Shown: positions 45,901 to 55,263, counted from the stretch's first letter. The stretch: 64,000 nucleotides of DNA from Lewinellaceae bacterium (GCA_016716135.1 JADJWX010000028.1:268821-332820); one strand, 5' to 3'. The notes: generated by a model not told the origin, from the sequence alone. Numbers and translations are program-made.

Positions 45901-47333
45901 CTTACGGCTGGATTTTGTTGCATGGAAGTAAAACCATCGGGTCCTGCCCAGCTGAATACCGGTTGGCCGGCATTTGTACTCACCGATACGGTGCCGGTAG
46001 CCATAGCACAAGTAAGGATATCGCCCGAAGTCATAGCCGTTGGTGGTTGTGTGCCTTGCGTGACCGTTGTGTTGTCGGAGGACGTGCAGCCGTTGGTTGC
46101 ATTGGTTACGACCAGGGTGTAAAGCCCGGCTGCATCAACCAGTGGCGTTAGCGTATTTGCGCCAGAAACAATATTTCCACCATTCGAAGCCGTCCATAAA
46201 TAACTAAACGTTGGCCCTGCGGAGGAACCGTTCCCATTCAGAATTGCTGTCGGTTGATTACAGGTAAGGCTGGCATTCGGGCCGGCTTCAACATTGGGCA
46301 CAACCAGGTTGCTGCTCACATTGACAAAGGCAACTTTTGTACAACCATTGGCATCTGTAACCGTAACATTATGACTTCCGGGCATTGTCAATTGGGTTGG
46401 ATTCCCGGTGTTTCCATTCGACCATTCATAAGTATAGGAACCCGCTCCCCCGGAGGCAGTTGCCGTAGCAGTCACTGATGTATTGACACAGGTTAAAATA
46501 CCTGAAACGGAAGCAGATAGATTCAGAACCGGGGGCTGGGTAATGAACGCCGTAGCGGTGGTGGTTCCCGTATTATTCGAACCTGTGACCGTAACGGTAT
46601 ACGTGCCGGCCGTCAGGTTTACAGCGGTTTGCCCGTTCTGCCCGTTCGACCATAAATACGTGTACGGTTGGGCCCCGCCGGATGCCTCTACCGTTGCACT
46701 GCCGGTATTACCTCCATTGCACAGCACGTCGGTCGTATTTGAAATAAAAGCAGACAAAGGCGGCAGTCCATTAAAGCTGTAGAAATTTGAAAAATCAACC
46801 GGGTAATCGCCACTATCATTATTGTTGCCATTCGTAAAGTTTCCAATAAAATAAAATCCGATGGAGTTGTTCGCTGCAGTTATGGGCGACTTCCAGGTAA
46901 ACGTCCAGGATGCCGGACCTCCACCAGTAAAATTTTTGGCGCCCCGGTGTTCAAGATATTCGCGACCGTTAAAAAATTCAGTGCCGCTTTGTGCATTGCC
47001 TGCGGTCAAATCGCCGGCATTGGCATTATTGCCATCCACGACAACCAATTGAAAACCACCGCGGATCGGCGAACCGGCTGTCGGGGTAAGTGTAATCGTC
47101 AGGGGATAGGTCGTGTTTGGTTCAATTGCGGAAGGCAGGCCGGAAACATCCACCTGCCCCCCGAAACCATTGGGGTTTCCGCCGCCGTGGCATTCGTTGC
47201 AATGGCCATTGTTGTTTTCGAATGGCGCACCAGTTTTACCAGTTGGAGGATTGGAAGCATTGGCTAACCAAAGTAAAACGCCGAGGATTATTCCTGTCAG
47301 GCGGAAAAGACGGGAGTTGTACGGTATTTTCAT
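42999..47333 (-). CDS. Giant SprB-repeat surface protein with choice-of-anchor V start and T9SS tail
   Basis: 1444 residues. Signal peptide (about 1-28), then a choice-of-anchor V-type domain with a CNECHGGG motif (a CxxCH pattern) and reeler-like strands to about 190. A long series of Ig-like repeats follows, several clearly SprB type (VLCNGGNTGSATVEASGG; NVSCNGAADGSATASVSG; LWSNGDTTATTSNLAPGTY), mixed with a second repeat kind with LTC and TNATNGCTS. Near 1265-1345 is a HYR-like domain (ITCPSVALNFCFDAPVLFTA), then one more SprB repeat. The T9SS sorting domain (VRIVPNPAPHTFRLEMEG onward) ends the protein. SprB is a mobile gliding adhesin in Flavobacterium; here the protein is probably an exported adhesin. 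Export and surface location are supported; the function is inference. Confidence 0.9.
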   Translation of the reverse strand: MKIPYNSRLFRLTGIILGVLLWLANASNPPTGKTGAPFENNNGHCNECHGGGNPNGFGGQVDVSGLPSAIEPNTTYPLTITLTPTAGSPIRGGFQLVVVDGNNANAGDLTAGNAQSGTEFFNGREYLEHRGAKNFTGGGPASWTFTWKSPITAANNSIGFYFIGNFTNGNNNDSGDYPVDFSNFYSFNGLPPLSAFISNTTDVLCNGGNTGSATVEASGGAQPYTYLWSNGQNGQTAVNLTAGTYTVTVTGSNNTGTTTATAFITQPPVLNLSASVSGILTCVNTSVTATATASGGAGSYTYEWSNGNTGNPTQLTMPGSHNVTVTDANGCTKVAFVNVSSNLVVPNVEAGPNASLTCNQPTAILNGNGSSAGPTFSYLWTASNGGNIVSGANTLTPLVDAAGLYTLVVTNATNGCTSSDNTTVTQGTQPPTAMTSGDILTCAMATGTVSVSTNAGQPVFSWAGPDGFTSMQQNPAVSLTGTYTVTITDQVSGCTNSATATVTENLTAPSVSATSDTITCAMPSVTISATSGTSGVTYAWTGPNNFNSNQQNPTVNVAGTYVVVATDPANGCTDSDTTMVAQNTAPPAASVVAEQLTCADTLAQITTTTNADPAGFAWAGPGGFTSNLQNPEVQMPGNYTVTITNGANGCTTTAVAMVTQNTTAPTASATVPGNLNCQVSSLQINGTASSQGANFQYLWTTTNGNITAGATTLTPTVDAAGDYSLSVTNATNGCTSTTSVSVVESPPVGASTSVLNDVLCNGGSDGTAIASGTGGSGSGYTYVWSSGATTDTAEALSAGMYMVTIADSENCTSTASVTITQPAILTANATATGETGLGASDGTAAAAPTGGTSPYAYLWSTGGTTEMISGLAPGNYTVTITDDNACTAVQTITVNSFNCTISATATVINVSCNGAADGSATASVSGAAPPVNFLWSNGDTTATTSNLAPGTYTVAILDGNNCPAELSVQITSPAVLLANASATPETGIGLNNGTATAQPTGGTSPYSFMWSNGSTVQTITGLAPGPYTVTVTDANDCTVVRTVTVNAFNCNLGSSISTANVSCNGGTNGQATAVTTGGTAPVSYSWSNGDTTQTTMNLVVGTYTVTATDSNGCETVSSATITEPPVLQADIADINPTSCPESQDGSASVVIDGGTTPYQFMWPNGSGGQNLAVGTYVVSVSDANGCTTTTTATITSNDTIAPSITCPSVALNFCFDAPVLFTAPPVSDNCALNGSTPELIAGLPSGSSFPVGETVQVYQIKDVSGNTATCSFAIVVGPSIELKLDSVQSDIGNAGVGSIDVTVSGGSGTLTYSWEKDGAPFANTEDLTGLQAGIYTLTVTDENGCTKTMMPVVVDNTVGTNTPDEEARVRIVPNPAPHTFRLEMEGVQPLAMQFFDMQGRLLRTLRKDEWTGEIDVSELPTGMHYLRILDLKGSSLMIKWIKAD

Positions 47334-47599
47334 GTGTTTATTAATTTTTCAAATAAGGCAGGTGAAAATCTATATGTTAAATGTAGGAACATCTTTTTGT
47401 TGGTATGCGCATTTTTAAATATTCCAATGTTGGATTTTAGCGAACAACCCAATTATCTCAGCGAAACAAAAAAATCCCGGAGCTGAGGCAAACCGGCACC
47501 CATGGCTGTTAAGAATTGCTGTGTGAAACCCCTACCTTCGCAAAGCGAACTTTCGCTATTGTAATCCGTTATACCCTAACAGTTATTTTTACCATTATT

Positions 47600-49999
47600 A
47601 TGCTGAATAAACATATTCGAAAAGTTGCAGTCCTTGGTTCAGGCCTCATGGGGACCGGGATTGCCGCACACCTCGCCGGCTGTGGCATGGAAGTACTTAT
47701 GTTGGATATCCTGCCGCCGGATTTAAAGGAATCAGAATTAAACAACCCGGCAGCCCGAAACCGGATTGGTCAAACGGCACTCGCCACTGCGCTGAAAGCA
47801 AAGCCCGCTCCTTTTTATGACAATAAATTTGCCACCCGAATTACGGTGGGAAATTTTGAAGATGATTTCCAAAAAATAAAAGACTGCGACTGGATTATCG
47901 AAGTGGTGGTAGAACGCCTCGATATTAAAAAACAGGTTTTTGAAAAGGTCGAAAAATACCGCAGCGACGGCTCCCTGATTTCTTCAAATACATCTGGAAT
48001 TCCGATTCACCTGATGACAGAGGGGCGAAGTGCGGACTTTAAAAAACATTTCCTGGGCACGCACTTTTTCAACCCCGCCCGGTACATGCGTTTGCTGGAA
48101 ATTATTCCAACTCCGGACACTTCCCCCGACGTGACGGCCTTCTTCATGCACTTTGGCGACATTATTCTGGGTAAACAAACGGTGCTTTGCAAAGACACAC
48201 CCGCCTTTATCGCAAACCGGGTGGGGGTGTATGCCATGGCTAAAATTTTCCAACTCACGGAGGAAATCGGTCTGGATATAGCAACCGTGGACACACTCAC
48301 CGGCCCTGCAATCGGGCGCCCCAAAACGGGTACTTTCCGGCTGGGTGATTTGGTCGGTATGGATACGGCAGCACATGTGATCGATGGCATGCGGAAAAAC
48401 TGCCCGAACGACGAACAAATCAGCACGTTTGAAATTCCGGCTTTTCTGAAATTTTTACTGGACAATAAGTTTTACGGCAATAAATCGGGAAAAGGGTTTT
48501 ATGAAAAAACTGCCGAGAAAGATGCCAACGGCCGGCCGGTTATTCTGGCGCTGAATCTTAAAACCCTGAAATACGAGCCCTCCAAAAAGGAAAAACTGCC
48601 CATTCTCGATACACTCAAGCAAATTGACGAATTGCCCCGCCGGATGAAAGCCATTTTCAAAGGCACCGACAAGGGGGCAGAATTGTTGCAGCGTTCGTTT
48701 CTCGGCCTTTTTGCCTACGCTTCCAACCGCGTACCGGAAATCAGCGATACCCTTTTCGCTATCGACGACGCTCTGCGTGCCGGCTTTGCCTGGGAAAAGG
48801 GGCCCTTTGAATACTGGGATATGGTTGGTGTTGAGGAAGGCGTAGCAGCTGCTGAAGCCCGCGGGGAAAAAATTGCGCCATGGGTAAAGGAAATGCTGAA
48901 AGAGGGCCACACCGGTTTTTACAAATTAACCGATGGTAAACGTTCCTGTTACAACCCGGCCACTAAAACGTACGAGCCGCTGCCTGGCGGTGAGGCCTTC
49001 ATTGTGCTGGATGCTTTTCGGGATAAAAAACCGGTGTATCAAAATGCCGAAGTAACGTTGCACGACATCGGCGACGGTGTGCTTTGCCTGGAATTTCATT
49101 CCAAAATGAATGCCATCGGCGAAGGGATACTCCGGGGCTTGAACGAATCGGTCCGGATTGCAGAAGAAGAAGGATGGAAGGGTCTGGTCATCGGAAACAA
49201 TGCGCAAAACTTTACCGTTGGCGCCAACCTGATGATGATTGCCATGATGGCCTACCAACAGGAATGGGATGAATTGAACATGGCGGTTAACCTGTTTCAG
49301 CAAACATCGATGCGCCTGCGCTACTCCGCGGTGCCGGTAGTTATGGCTACGCAGGGTTATGTTTTTGGTGGCGGTTGTGAATTTGCCATGCATTGCGATG
49401 GGGTAATGGCTGCTGCGGAAAGTTATATTGGATTGGTGGAAGTGGGCGTTGGTCTCATTCCAGGGGGCGCCGGCACCAAGGAATTTGCAGTCCGTGCCTC
49501 TGATGCATACAACCGGGAAGGCGATGTTCAAATTCCCACCCTGATTGAAAAGTTTAAAACTATTGCAACAGCCCAAGTGGCTACGTCGGCCAATCAGGCA
49601 TTTAACTACGGTTATTTGTTGCCCGAAAAAGATCAGATCGTGTACAATACGGCTCGAAATATTGCCGAGGCAAAAGCCAAAGTGCTTGAACTCAGCAATA
49701 ACTATACAACGCCTATTCCCCGGAAAGACATTCTGGTTTTAGGCCGAACAGGTTTGGGCGCTCTGTACATCGCAGCGCACTCGCTCAAGCTGGGTAACTA
49801 CGCCAGCGAGCATGATATAAAAATTGCAAAAAAAATTGCCTGGGTACTTTGCGGTGGTGATTTGACCAGCCCGCAGGAAGTTTCAGAAAAGTACCTGCTC
49901 GATCTCGAGCGCGAAGCTTTTTTGAGTTTATGTGGCGAAAAGAAAACGCTGGAGCGTATCCAGCATATGCTGGAAAGTGGGAAACCACTCCGGAATTGA
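47600..49999 (+). CDS. fadN: Bifunctional 3-hydroxyacyl-CoA dehydrogenase / enoyl-CoA hydratase (FadN-like)
   Basis: 799 residues from the ATG at 47600; the frame is open to 47516 but the family N-terminus begins here. The NAD-binding dehydrogenase comes first (VAVLGSGLMGTGIAAHLAG, IIEVVVERLDIKKQVF, HFFNPARYMRLLEIIPT, then TLTGPAIGRPKTGTFRLGD). A crotonase-fold hydratase follows from about residue 490 (FHSKMNAIGEGILRGL, NAQNFTVGANLMM, YVFGGGCEFAMHCDG, GLIPGGAGTKEF). Dehydrogenase-then-hydratase order and length match Bacillus FadN rather than FadB. It carries out steps two and three of fatty-acid beta-oxidation. The thiolase gene follows 74 bases later, the usual pairing. Confidence 0.93.
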   Translation: MLNKHIRKVAVLGSGLMGTGIAAHLAGCGMEVLMLDILPPDLKESELNNPAARNRIGQTALATALKAKPAPFYDNKFATRITVGNFEDDFQKIKDCDWIIEVVVERLDIKKQVFEKVEKYRSDGSLISSNTSGIPIHLMTEGRSADFKKHFLGTHFFNPARYMRLLEIIPTPDTSPDVTAFFMHFGDIILGKQTVLCKDTPAFIANRVGVYAMAKIFQLTEEIGLDIATVDTLTGPAIGRPKTGTFRLGDLVGMDTAAHVIDGMRKNCPNDEQISTFEIPAFLKFLLDNKFYGNKSGKGFYEKTAEKDANGRPVILALNLKTLKYEPSKKEKLPILDTLKQIDELPRRMKAIFKGTDKGAELLQRSFLGLFAYASNRVPEISDTLFAIDDALRAGFAWEKGPFEYWDMVGVEEGVAAAEARGEKIAPWVKEMLKEGHTGFYKLTDGKRSCYNPATKTYEPLPGGEAFIVLDAFRDKKPVYQNAEVTLHDIGDGVLCLEFHSKMNAIGEGILRGLNESVRIAEEEGWKGLVIGNNAQNFTVGANLMMIAMMAYQQEWDELNMAVNLFQQTSMRLRYSAVPVVMATQGYVFGGGCEFAMHCDGVMAAAESYIGLVEVGVGLIPGGAGTKEFAVRASDAYNREGDVQIPTLIEKFKTIATAQVATSANQAFNYGYLLPEKDQIVYNTARNIAEAKAKVLELSNNYTTPIPRKDILVLGRTGLGALYIAAHSLKLGNYASEHDIKIAKKIAWVLCGGDLTSPQEVSEKYLLDLEREAFLSLCGEKKTLERIQHMLESGKPLRN

Positions 50000-50073
50000 A
50001 TTTATCAACAATATTTTTACAAAAAACCGCTTCACCGAAGTCGTACATAACGTTTAAAAAATATTCTACGAAT

Positions 50074-51245
50074 ATGGAAGCATATATCATTTCAGGATAT
50101 CGTACCGCCGTTGGGAAAGCCGGTAAAGGTGGGTTCAAAAGCACCCGGCCCGACGACCTGGCTATCGAGGTTATTCAACATTTGATCAAACAAACGCCGG
50201 GGCTTGAACCCGGGATGGTCGATGACGTTATCGTCGGTTGTGCGAACCCCGAAGGTGAACAGGGGTTACAAATTGGCCGCTTGATCGCCGTGCGGGCACT
50301 GGGAAAAGACGTACCTGGTATGACCGTGAATCGCTATTGCGCCTCGGGGCTTGAAACGATTAGTATTGCCGTGGCAAAAATCCGTTCGGGCATGGGACAT
50401 TGCTACATTGCCGGTGGCGCCGAGAGTATGAGCCTGATTCCAATGACCGGCTATAAGTTGGCGCCCAACTACAACATTGCAGCCAATACGCCGGACTACC
50501 TGGTTGGCATGGGCCTTACCGCAGAAGCAGTGGCGCAGAAATATGGTATTTCGCGCGAAGCGGCAGATGCGTTTTCACTGGGTTCGCACACCAAAGCCGC
50601 AGCAGCAATTGACCATGGCAATTTTGCGGATGGCATTGTTCCGATTAATGTGACCGAAGTATGGGTTGAAAATGATAAACGAAAAGAGCGCGAATTCACG
50701 GTAGATACAGACGAAGGTGTCCGTCGTGATACTTCCCTGGAGGGTTTGGCAAAACTCCGTCCGGCGTTTGCCAACGGAGGAATTGTTACAGCAGGTAATT
50801 CCTCGCAAACTTCAGACGGAGCTGCTTTTGTGCTGGTAATGTCGGAAGAAATGATGCAGACGCTTGGCTTAAAACCGGTGGCGCGTTTGGCCGCTTGTGC
50901 AGTTGCCGGGGTAGATCCGTTGTACATGGGCATTGGGCCGGTTGCAGCAATTCCGAAAGCACTGAAACAAGCCGGACTAAAACTGGACGATGTCGAACAA
51001 ATTGAACTCAATGAAGCCTTTGCCGCTCAGGCCTTAGCAGTGATACAAGAAGCAGGGCTAAACCCGGATCTCGTCAATGTGAACGGGGGCGCTATTGCAC
51101 TTGGGCATCCGCTGGGTTGCACGGGTGCAAAATTGTCAGTTCAGCTGCTCAACGAAATGCGCCGGCGCAATCAAAATATGGCATGGTGACAGCATGTGTC
51201 GGTGGTGGCCAGGGCATTGCCGGGATATATGAACGGTTGAATTAA
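50074..51245 (+). CDS. fadA: Acetyl-CoA acyltransferase (thiolase), frameshifted near C-terminus
   Basis: The ATG at 50074 (MEAYIISGYRTAVGKA) gives the family N-terminus. The frame as read stops at 51187-51189 after 371 residues. The nucleophile loop NRYCASGLETISIA, the GGAESMS segment, NGGAIALGHPLGCTG with the His, and NEAFAAQA are all present. Inserting one A in the A4 run at 51173-51176 restores a frame that continues YGMVTACVGGGQGIAGIYERL and stops at 51243-51245, giving the expected end with the second catalytic Cys. As written the product lacks that Cys and would be inactive. It ends the beta-oxidation pathway with FadN upstream. A sequencing error is more likely than a true pseudogene. 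Confidence 0.9.
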
Positions 51246-51268
51246 GTGCAGACCGAACACCCTTAAAC

Positions 51269-51305
51269 AAGGGCTGTTTTCGTTTACCATACGGAAACAG
51301 CCCTT
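51269..51305 (+). terminator. Hairpin terminator after thiolase
   Basis: Arms AAGGGCTGTTTTCGT and ACGGAAACAGCCCTT pair with one wobble around 7 bases and are followed by T-rich sequence, 24 bases after the restored thiolase stop. Confidence 0.75.
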
Positions 51306-51362
51306 TTTAGTTTGTGTTACGATTTGAGTTATTAAAAAAACTTTCCGCTAAATCCAGGCAAA

Positions 51363-51370
51363 TACCTTTG
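51363..51370 (+). promoter_or_regulatory. -7 promoter element for OmpA-family gene
   Basis: TACCTTTG matches TAnnTTTG, 20 bases before the ATG at 51391. The -33 element is unclear. Confidence 0.4.
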
Positions 51371-51390
51371 CATCTAATCAAAATCCCGCA

Positions 51391-53003
51391 ATGAGCAAGT
51401 ACATTTTAGTATTCATCTTCTCCCCTTTTGTGATCCAAGCCCAGGACAACTATTTTCAATTGGAAAAGTTGCCGGAATTTATAAACTCCCAATATGATGA
51501 AATCACTCCGGTTCCAAGCCGTGATGGCAATACCCTCTATTTTACCCGGGTCGCTTACCCGGAATTTAACCGCTACCTTTTTTTGGACAGTGTAGATTTG
51601 CACAAAAAATACCCAACGGAAAAGTACGAACGATTGCTCCGCAATATCTACTCCGAGCTGGCAGGCCGCCCGGTGAAAGACCCGCAGCGTCAACATTCAA
51701 TCAGGATGTATGGGTAACGGAGGGCGATTCTGCCAATTTCTATTTCCTGATGCATCCCCGTGAGCCACTGAACAACGCGCTACCCAATAGTATCGTGGCT
51801 ATCACGCCCGATCCAAATGCTTTTTACTGCATCAACCAATTTTCGGAAAAGGGAGATATGGCCAAAGGATTTTCGCTGATTAGCCGCGTTGATAGCTTGT
51901 GGAACCACCCTACCCCAGTTGAAATTGACGAGTACTATACCATTACATCCGATGTAAATCTGACCATGAGTTTTGATGGCCAGGTATTGATTTTATCCGC
52001 GGTCCGGCACGACTCGCGAGATATGGATTTGTACGTCTGCTTCAATAAAAGTGGAAATAGTTGGAGTGCGCCCCAACATTTGGGCACTGTGATTAATTCG
52101 GAAAAAAGGGAAACGACGCCCTATTTATCGGAAGACAACACGACACTCTTCTTTTCTTCAAACCGTTGGGAAAGTTCCGGTGGAAATGATATTTTCATGA
52201 GCAACCGGTTGGATGATACCTGGAAAAACTGGTCGCGGCCGGTGCGTGTTGTACCGCCGGTAAACTCCGGCGCCGATGATAGCCAGCCCTATTTCAACAT
52301 GACCTCCGGCTATCTGTATTTTACCTCAACCCGGGACGGCAACAGCGATATTTTTCGGGTACGGATTGCCCCTCCGCAACCGACTGAGTTTACAATTCGA
52401 GGAAGGATTTTCAATCGAAAAACCATGGATCTCATGCCAAATACAATCGTGCGTTACGGCATAGCCAATGGTCCAAAAAATATGATCACTTCTTCAGACG
52501 GATTCTTTACCCTGAAAATCCCAAAAGGTGTGGCCTTTGAACTCACGCCCGAAAAAGGGGCTTTTGCCGGATTGACTGAAACAGTTTTATTCCGCCGCGA
52601 CTATTATTTTTTCCAGGACTATTATCAAATCGACCTTTGGTTGGAACCACTCGAAGTGAACGATAAAATTGAACTTCAGCCAATCTACTTCCAGCAATCC
52701 AAGGCTATTATTCTGGAAAAATCCCATACCGAATTGGAACGTTTGGCAACTATTTTGCTGGAAAATCCGACGCTCGAAATTCGTATCGAAGGGCATACGG
52801 ATAATGTGGGGCAACCCGACGATTTATTCAGACTTTCAGAGGAACGGGCCATGGCTATCCGCCAATTTTTAATTGAGAAATCCATAGGTGCACACCGCAT
52901 TGAAACTGTTGGGCAAGGCCCAAAATTCCCGCTAACAGATAATAGCACGGACGAACTCCGCTCGCAAAATCGGCGGGTGGAAATAATTATCACAAAAATC
53001 TAA
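51391..53003 (+). CDS. OmpA-family protein with PD40 propeller repeats, frameshifted
   Basis: The gene is split into two frames. The first (51391-51717) has a signal peptide (MSKYILVFIFSPFVIQAQ) and an early SRDGNTLYFTR propeller motif. The second begins before 51750 and runs to 53003. Adding one G at about 51681-51684 joins them smoothly: KDPAASTFNQDVWVTEG then DSANFYFLMHP. The body has PD40/WD40-like repeats (LSEDNTTLFFSSNRWESSGG, GYLYFTSTRDGNSDIF), a carboxypeptidase-regulatory-like segment, and a C-terminal OmpA peptidoglycan-binding domain (IRIEGHTDNVGQPDDLFRLS with RRVEIIITKI). Such proteins link the outer membrane to peptidoglycan. The intact length would be about 537 residues. Confidence 0.85.
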
Positions 53004-53008
53004 CGCAA

Positions 53009-53024
53009 TGTTCCACGTGGAACA
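53009..53024. promoter_or_regulatory. parS-type ParB binding site (perfect 16-bp palindrome)
   Basis: TGTTCCACGTGGAACA is a perfect palindrome and matches the conserved bacterial parS consensus (TGTTNCACGTGNAACA). It lies between the OmpA-family stop and the thrC start. Confidence 0.75.
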
Positions 53025-53040
53025 CCTAACTAAACCTCCC

Positions 53041-54354
53041 ATGCAACTAAACAGCACCAACAATCCATCGCTACTATTCAGTTTTGAAGAGGCCCTATTT
53101 CAGGGTCTTCCAGAAGACAAGGGTCTTTTCATGCCGGTACAAATCCCGGAAATACCTAAGGAATTGATCCCGCAGTTAGATAAGTATACCTTTCAGGAAA
53201 TTGCCTTTCAAGTGGCAAAGGCTTTACTCAACGGAGAAATACCGGATAAAGACCTGCAAAAAATAATAGAATCTGCCATTTCTTTTCCCGCTCCGGTGGT
53301 CATGCTTGACGACCACACTGCAGTGCTCGAACTTTTTCATGGCCCTTCATTGGCATTCAAAGATTTTGGCGCCCGTTTTATGGCCAAGGCTATGGCATAC
53401 TTTAATAAGGAAACGGAGAGTGACCTCATTATTTTAGTAGCAACCTCTGGTGATACGGGTGGGGCAGTGGCTGCAGGATTTTATCAAACGCCCGGCATAC
53501 AGGTCGTAATCCTTTATCCTTCCGGAAAGGTCAGTCCGCTCCAGGAAAAACAATTAACAACCCTTGGGGAGAATATTCACGCCTTCGAAGTGGAAGGCAC
53601 TTTTGATGATTGTCAGGCGTTGGTTAAAGAAGCCTTTTTAGATCAAACGTTACGCAGCAAACTTAGATTAAGCTCTGCCAACAGCATCAACATTGCCCGT
53701 TTAATTCCTCAAATATTTTATTACTGGGAGGCATATAAGCAAGTTTCCGGAATGGGCAAACCCGTTGTTTTTGTAGTACCCTCCGGTAATTTTGGAAATT
53801 TAACAGCAGGGCTTATCGCACAAAAAATGGGTTTGCCTGTTCATTGCTTTGTTGCCGCAACAAATGCCAATGATATAATTCCGGAATATTTAAATACTGG
53901 GTTATACAACCCTCAACCCTCAATCCCTACCCTCTCCAACGCTATGGATGTTGGAAATCCATCCAACTTTGCAAGAATATTAAATCTATATGGTTCCACG
54001 TGGAACATTATAAAAGATCATATCACAGGGTATGCTTTTTCAGACATAGAGACGGAACAGGCTATGCGACAAATCTTCTTGCATCACAACTATATCATGG
54101 ATCCACATGGCGCAGTTGGTTACCTGGCTTGGAGAAAATACCAGGAGAAAATAAAAAACGAGGCTTTGGGTATTATTTTTGAAACTGCTCATCCGGCCAA
54201 GTTTTTGGAGGATGTGGAACGCATTTTAAGTCAAAAAATAGATATTCCCTATAACTTGCAATCGTTGCAAGCCAAAGAAAAAAGGTCAACCCCAATAGCC
54301 GTGAACTACCTGGAATTTAAAATGCATTTGTTGGAAGCCTTTGAAAAGAAGTAG
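53041..54354 (+). CDS. thrC: Threonine synthase
   Basis: 437 residues from the ATG at 53041, which aligns with the family start (MQLNSTNNPSLLFSFEEALF); the in-frame ATG at 53008 lies in the parS site and is less likely. PLP-binding Lys is in HGPSLAFKDFGARFMAKAM. Other motifs are VATSGDTGGAVAAGFYQTPG, SANSINIARLIPQIFYYW, and VVPSGNFGNLTAGLIA (phosphate loop). It makes threonine from O-phosphohomoserine. No thrA or thrB neighbour is present. A second parS-like site lies inside the gene at 53992-54007. Confidence 0.95.
   Translation: MQLNSTNNPSLLFSFEEALFQGLPEDKGLFMPVQIPEIPKELIPQLDKYTFQEIAFQVAKALLNGEIPDKDLQKIIESAISFPAPVVMLDDHTAVLELFHGPSLAFKDFGARFMAKAMAYFNKETESDLIILVATSGDTGGAVAAGFYQTPGIQVVILYPSGKVSPLQEKQLTTLGENIHAFEVEGTFDDCQALVKEAFLDQTLRSKLRLSSANSINIARLIPQIFYYWEAYKQVSGMGKPVVFVVPSGNFGNLTAGLIAQKMGLPVHCFVAATNANDIIPEYLNTGLYNPQPSIPTLSNAMDVGNPSNFARILNLYGSTWNIIKDHITGYAFSDIETEQAMRQIFLHHNYIMDPHGAVGYLAWRKYQEKIKNEALGIIFETAHPAKFLEDVERILSQKIDIPYNLQSLQAKEKRSTPIAVNYLEFKMHLLEAFEKK
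53992..54007. promoter_or_regulatory. Second parS-type site inside thrC
   Basis: GGTTCCACGTGGAACA, one base from the perfect site at 53009, is carried in codons for GSTWN of ThrC. The two sites are 983 bases apart. Confidence 0.65.
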
Positions 54355-54483
54355 TACTAAATCCGACAAGGGCAGATTGGATAACCTTTTAGTGCTCGGA
54401 AAAGACAGCCGAATGTGAGAACATTGAAACCAACGAACGAGACAGGAGAGAAATCCTGGCAATTTTCACCAGATGTGGGAGAT

Positions 54484-55263
54484 TTAAGCCTCCACCTTTT
54501 TCCGGCTTACTTCTTCAAGGAATGCACTTAAAATATTATTGAATGCGTCCGGTTTTTCCATCATCGGAGCATGACCACATTCATCGAGAAAGTGTAATCG
54601 GGAATCTGCAATTAATTCGTGGAATTTATCTGCAACAAAGGGTGGGGTTACTGTATCCTGCTTGCCCCAAATCAATAAGGCCGGCGCCTTTATTTTATGC
54701 AATTTATCGGCAAGATTATGGCGGACAGCAGACTTAGCTGTAGCCACTACGCGAATCGCTTTATTTCTGTCATTTACAATACCAAAGACTTCGTCGACCA
54801 GTTCTTTCGTAGCAACAGACGGATCATAAAACGTGTCACCGGTTTTGCGTTTAATGTATTCGTAATCACCACGTTTCGGGAATGCCGTGCCAAATGCGCT
54901 TTCAAACAACCCGGAACTCCCCGTAAGCGTAATTGATGCAATGCGCTCGGGATGCGCCAGTGCATATAACAAAGCGATATGGCCACCAAGGGAATTGCCA
55001 ACCAAATGGACTTTTTCGTAATTCTTATATTCTACAAACCGGGTTACAAAATTTACCAGCCCCATAACCGATACCTCAAAAATCGGCATTTCATAAATCG
55101 GAAGAATAGGTATGACCACATTGTATCGATCAGAGAAACGCCTGAAAATCCCTTCAAAGTTGCTTAAGGCACCAAACAAACCATGCAGCAGCAATAATGT
55201 TTCCCCACCCGATCCGGATTCAATATATTTAAATCCGGTTTCTTCTTTTATCGAAACGTCCAT
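54484..55263 (-). CDS. Alpha/beta-fold hydrolase
   Basis: 259 residues, single hydrolase domain. The nucleophile elbow is GNSLGG (Ser near residue 92), an oxyanion segment LLLHGLFGALSNFEG lies near the N-terminus, the acid is in LLIWGKQDTVTPPFVADKF, and the His is in DECGHAPMMEKPDAF. Relatives hydrolyse esters, C-C bonds (MhpC-type) or similar. The substrate cannot be told. Convergent with thrC, with 130 bases between, in which no clear terminator is seen. Confidence 0.9.
   Translation of the reverse strand: MDVSIKEETGFKYIESGSGGETLLLLHGLFGALSNFEGIFRRFSDRYNVVIPILPIYEMPIFEVSVMGLVNFVTRFVEYKNYEKVHLVGNSLGGHIALLYALAHPERIASITLTGSSGLFESAFGTAFPKRGDYEYIKRKTGDTFYDPSVATKELVDEVFGIVNDRNKAIRVVATAKSAVRHNLADKLHKIKAPALLIWGKQDTVTPPFVADKFHELIADSRLHFLDECGHAPMMEKPDAFNNILSAFLEEVSRKKVEA

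Noticed and set aside
43000..47300. Plus-strand ORFs opposite the giant surface protein
   Set aside because: They are fragments antisense to Ig-like repeats, with no domains.
53008..53040. Earlier thrC start at 53008
   Set aside because: The extra residues (FHVEHLTKPP) are encoded by the parS site and do not match the usual ThrC N-terminus.
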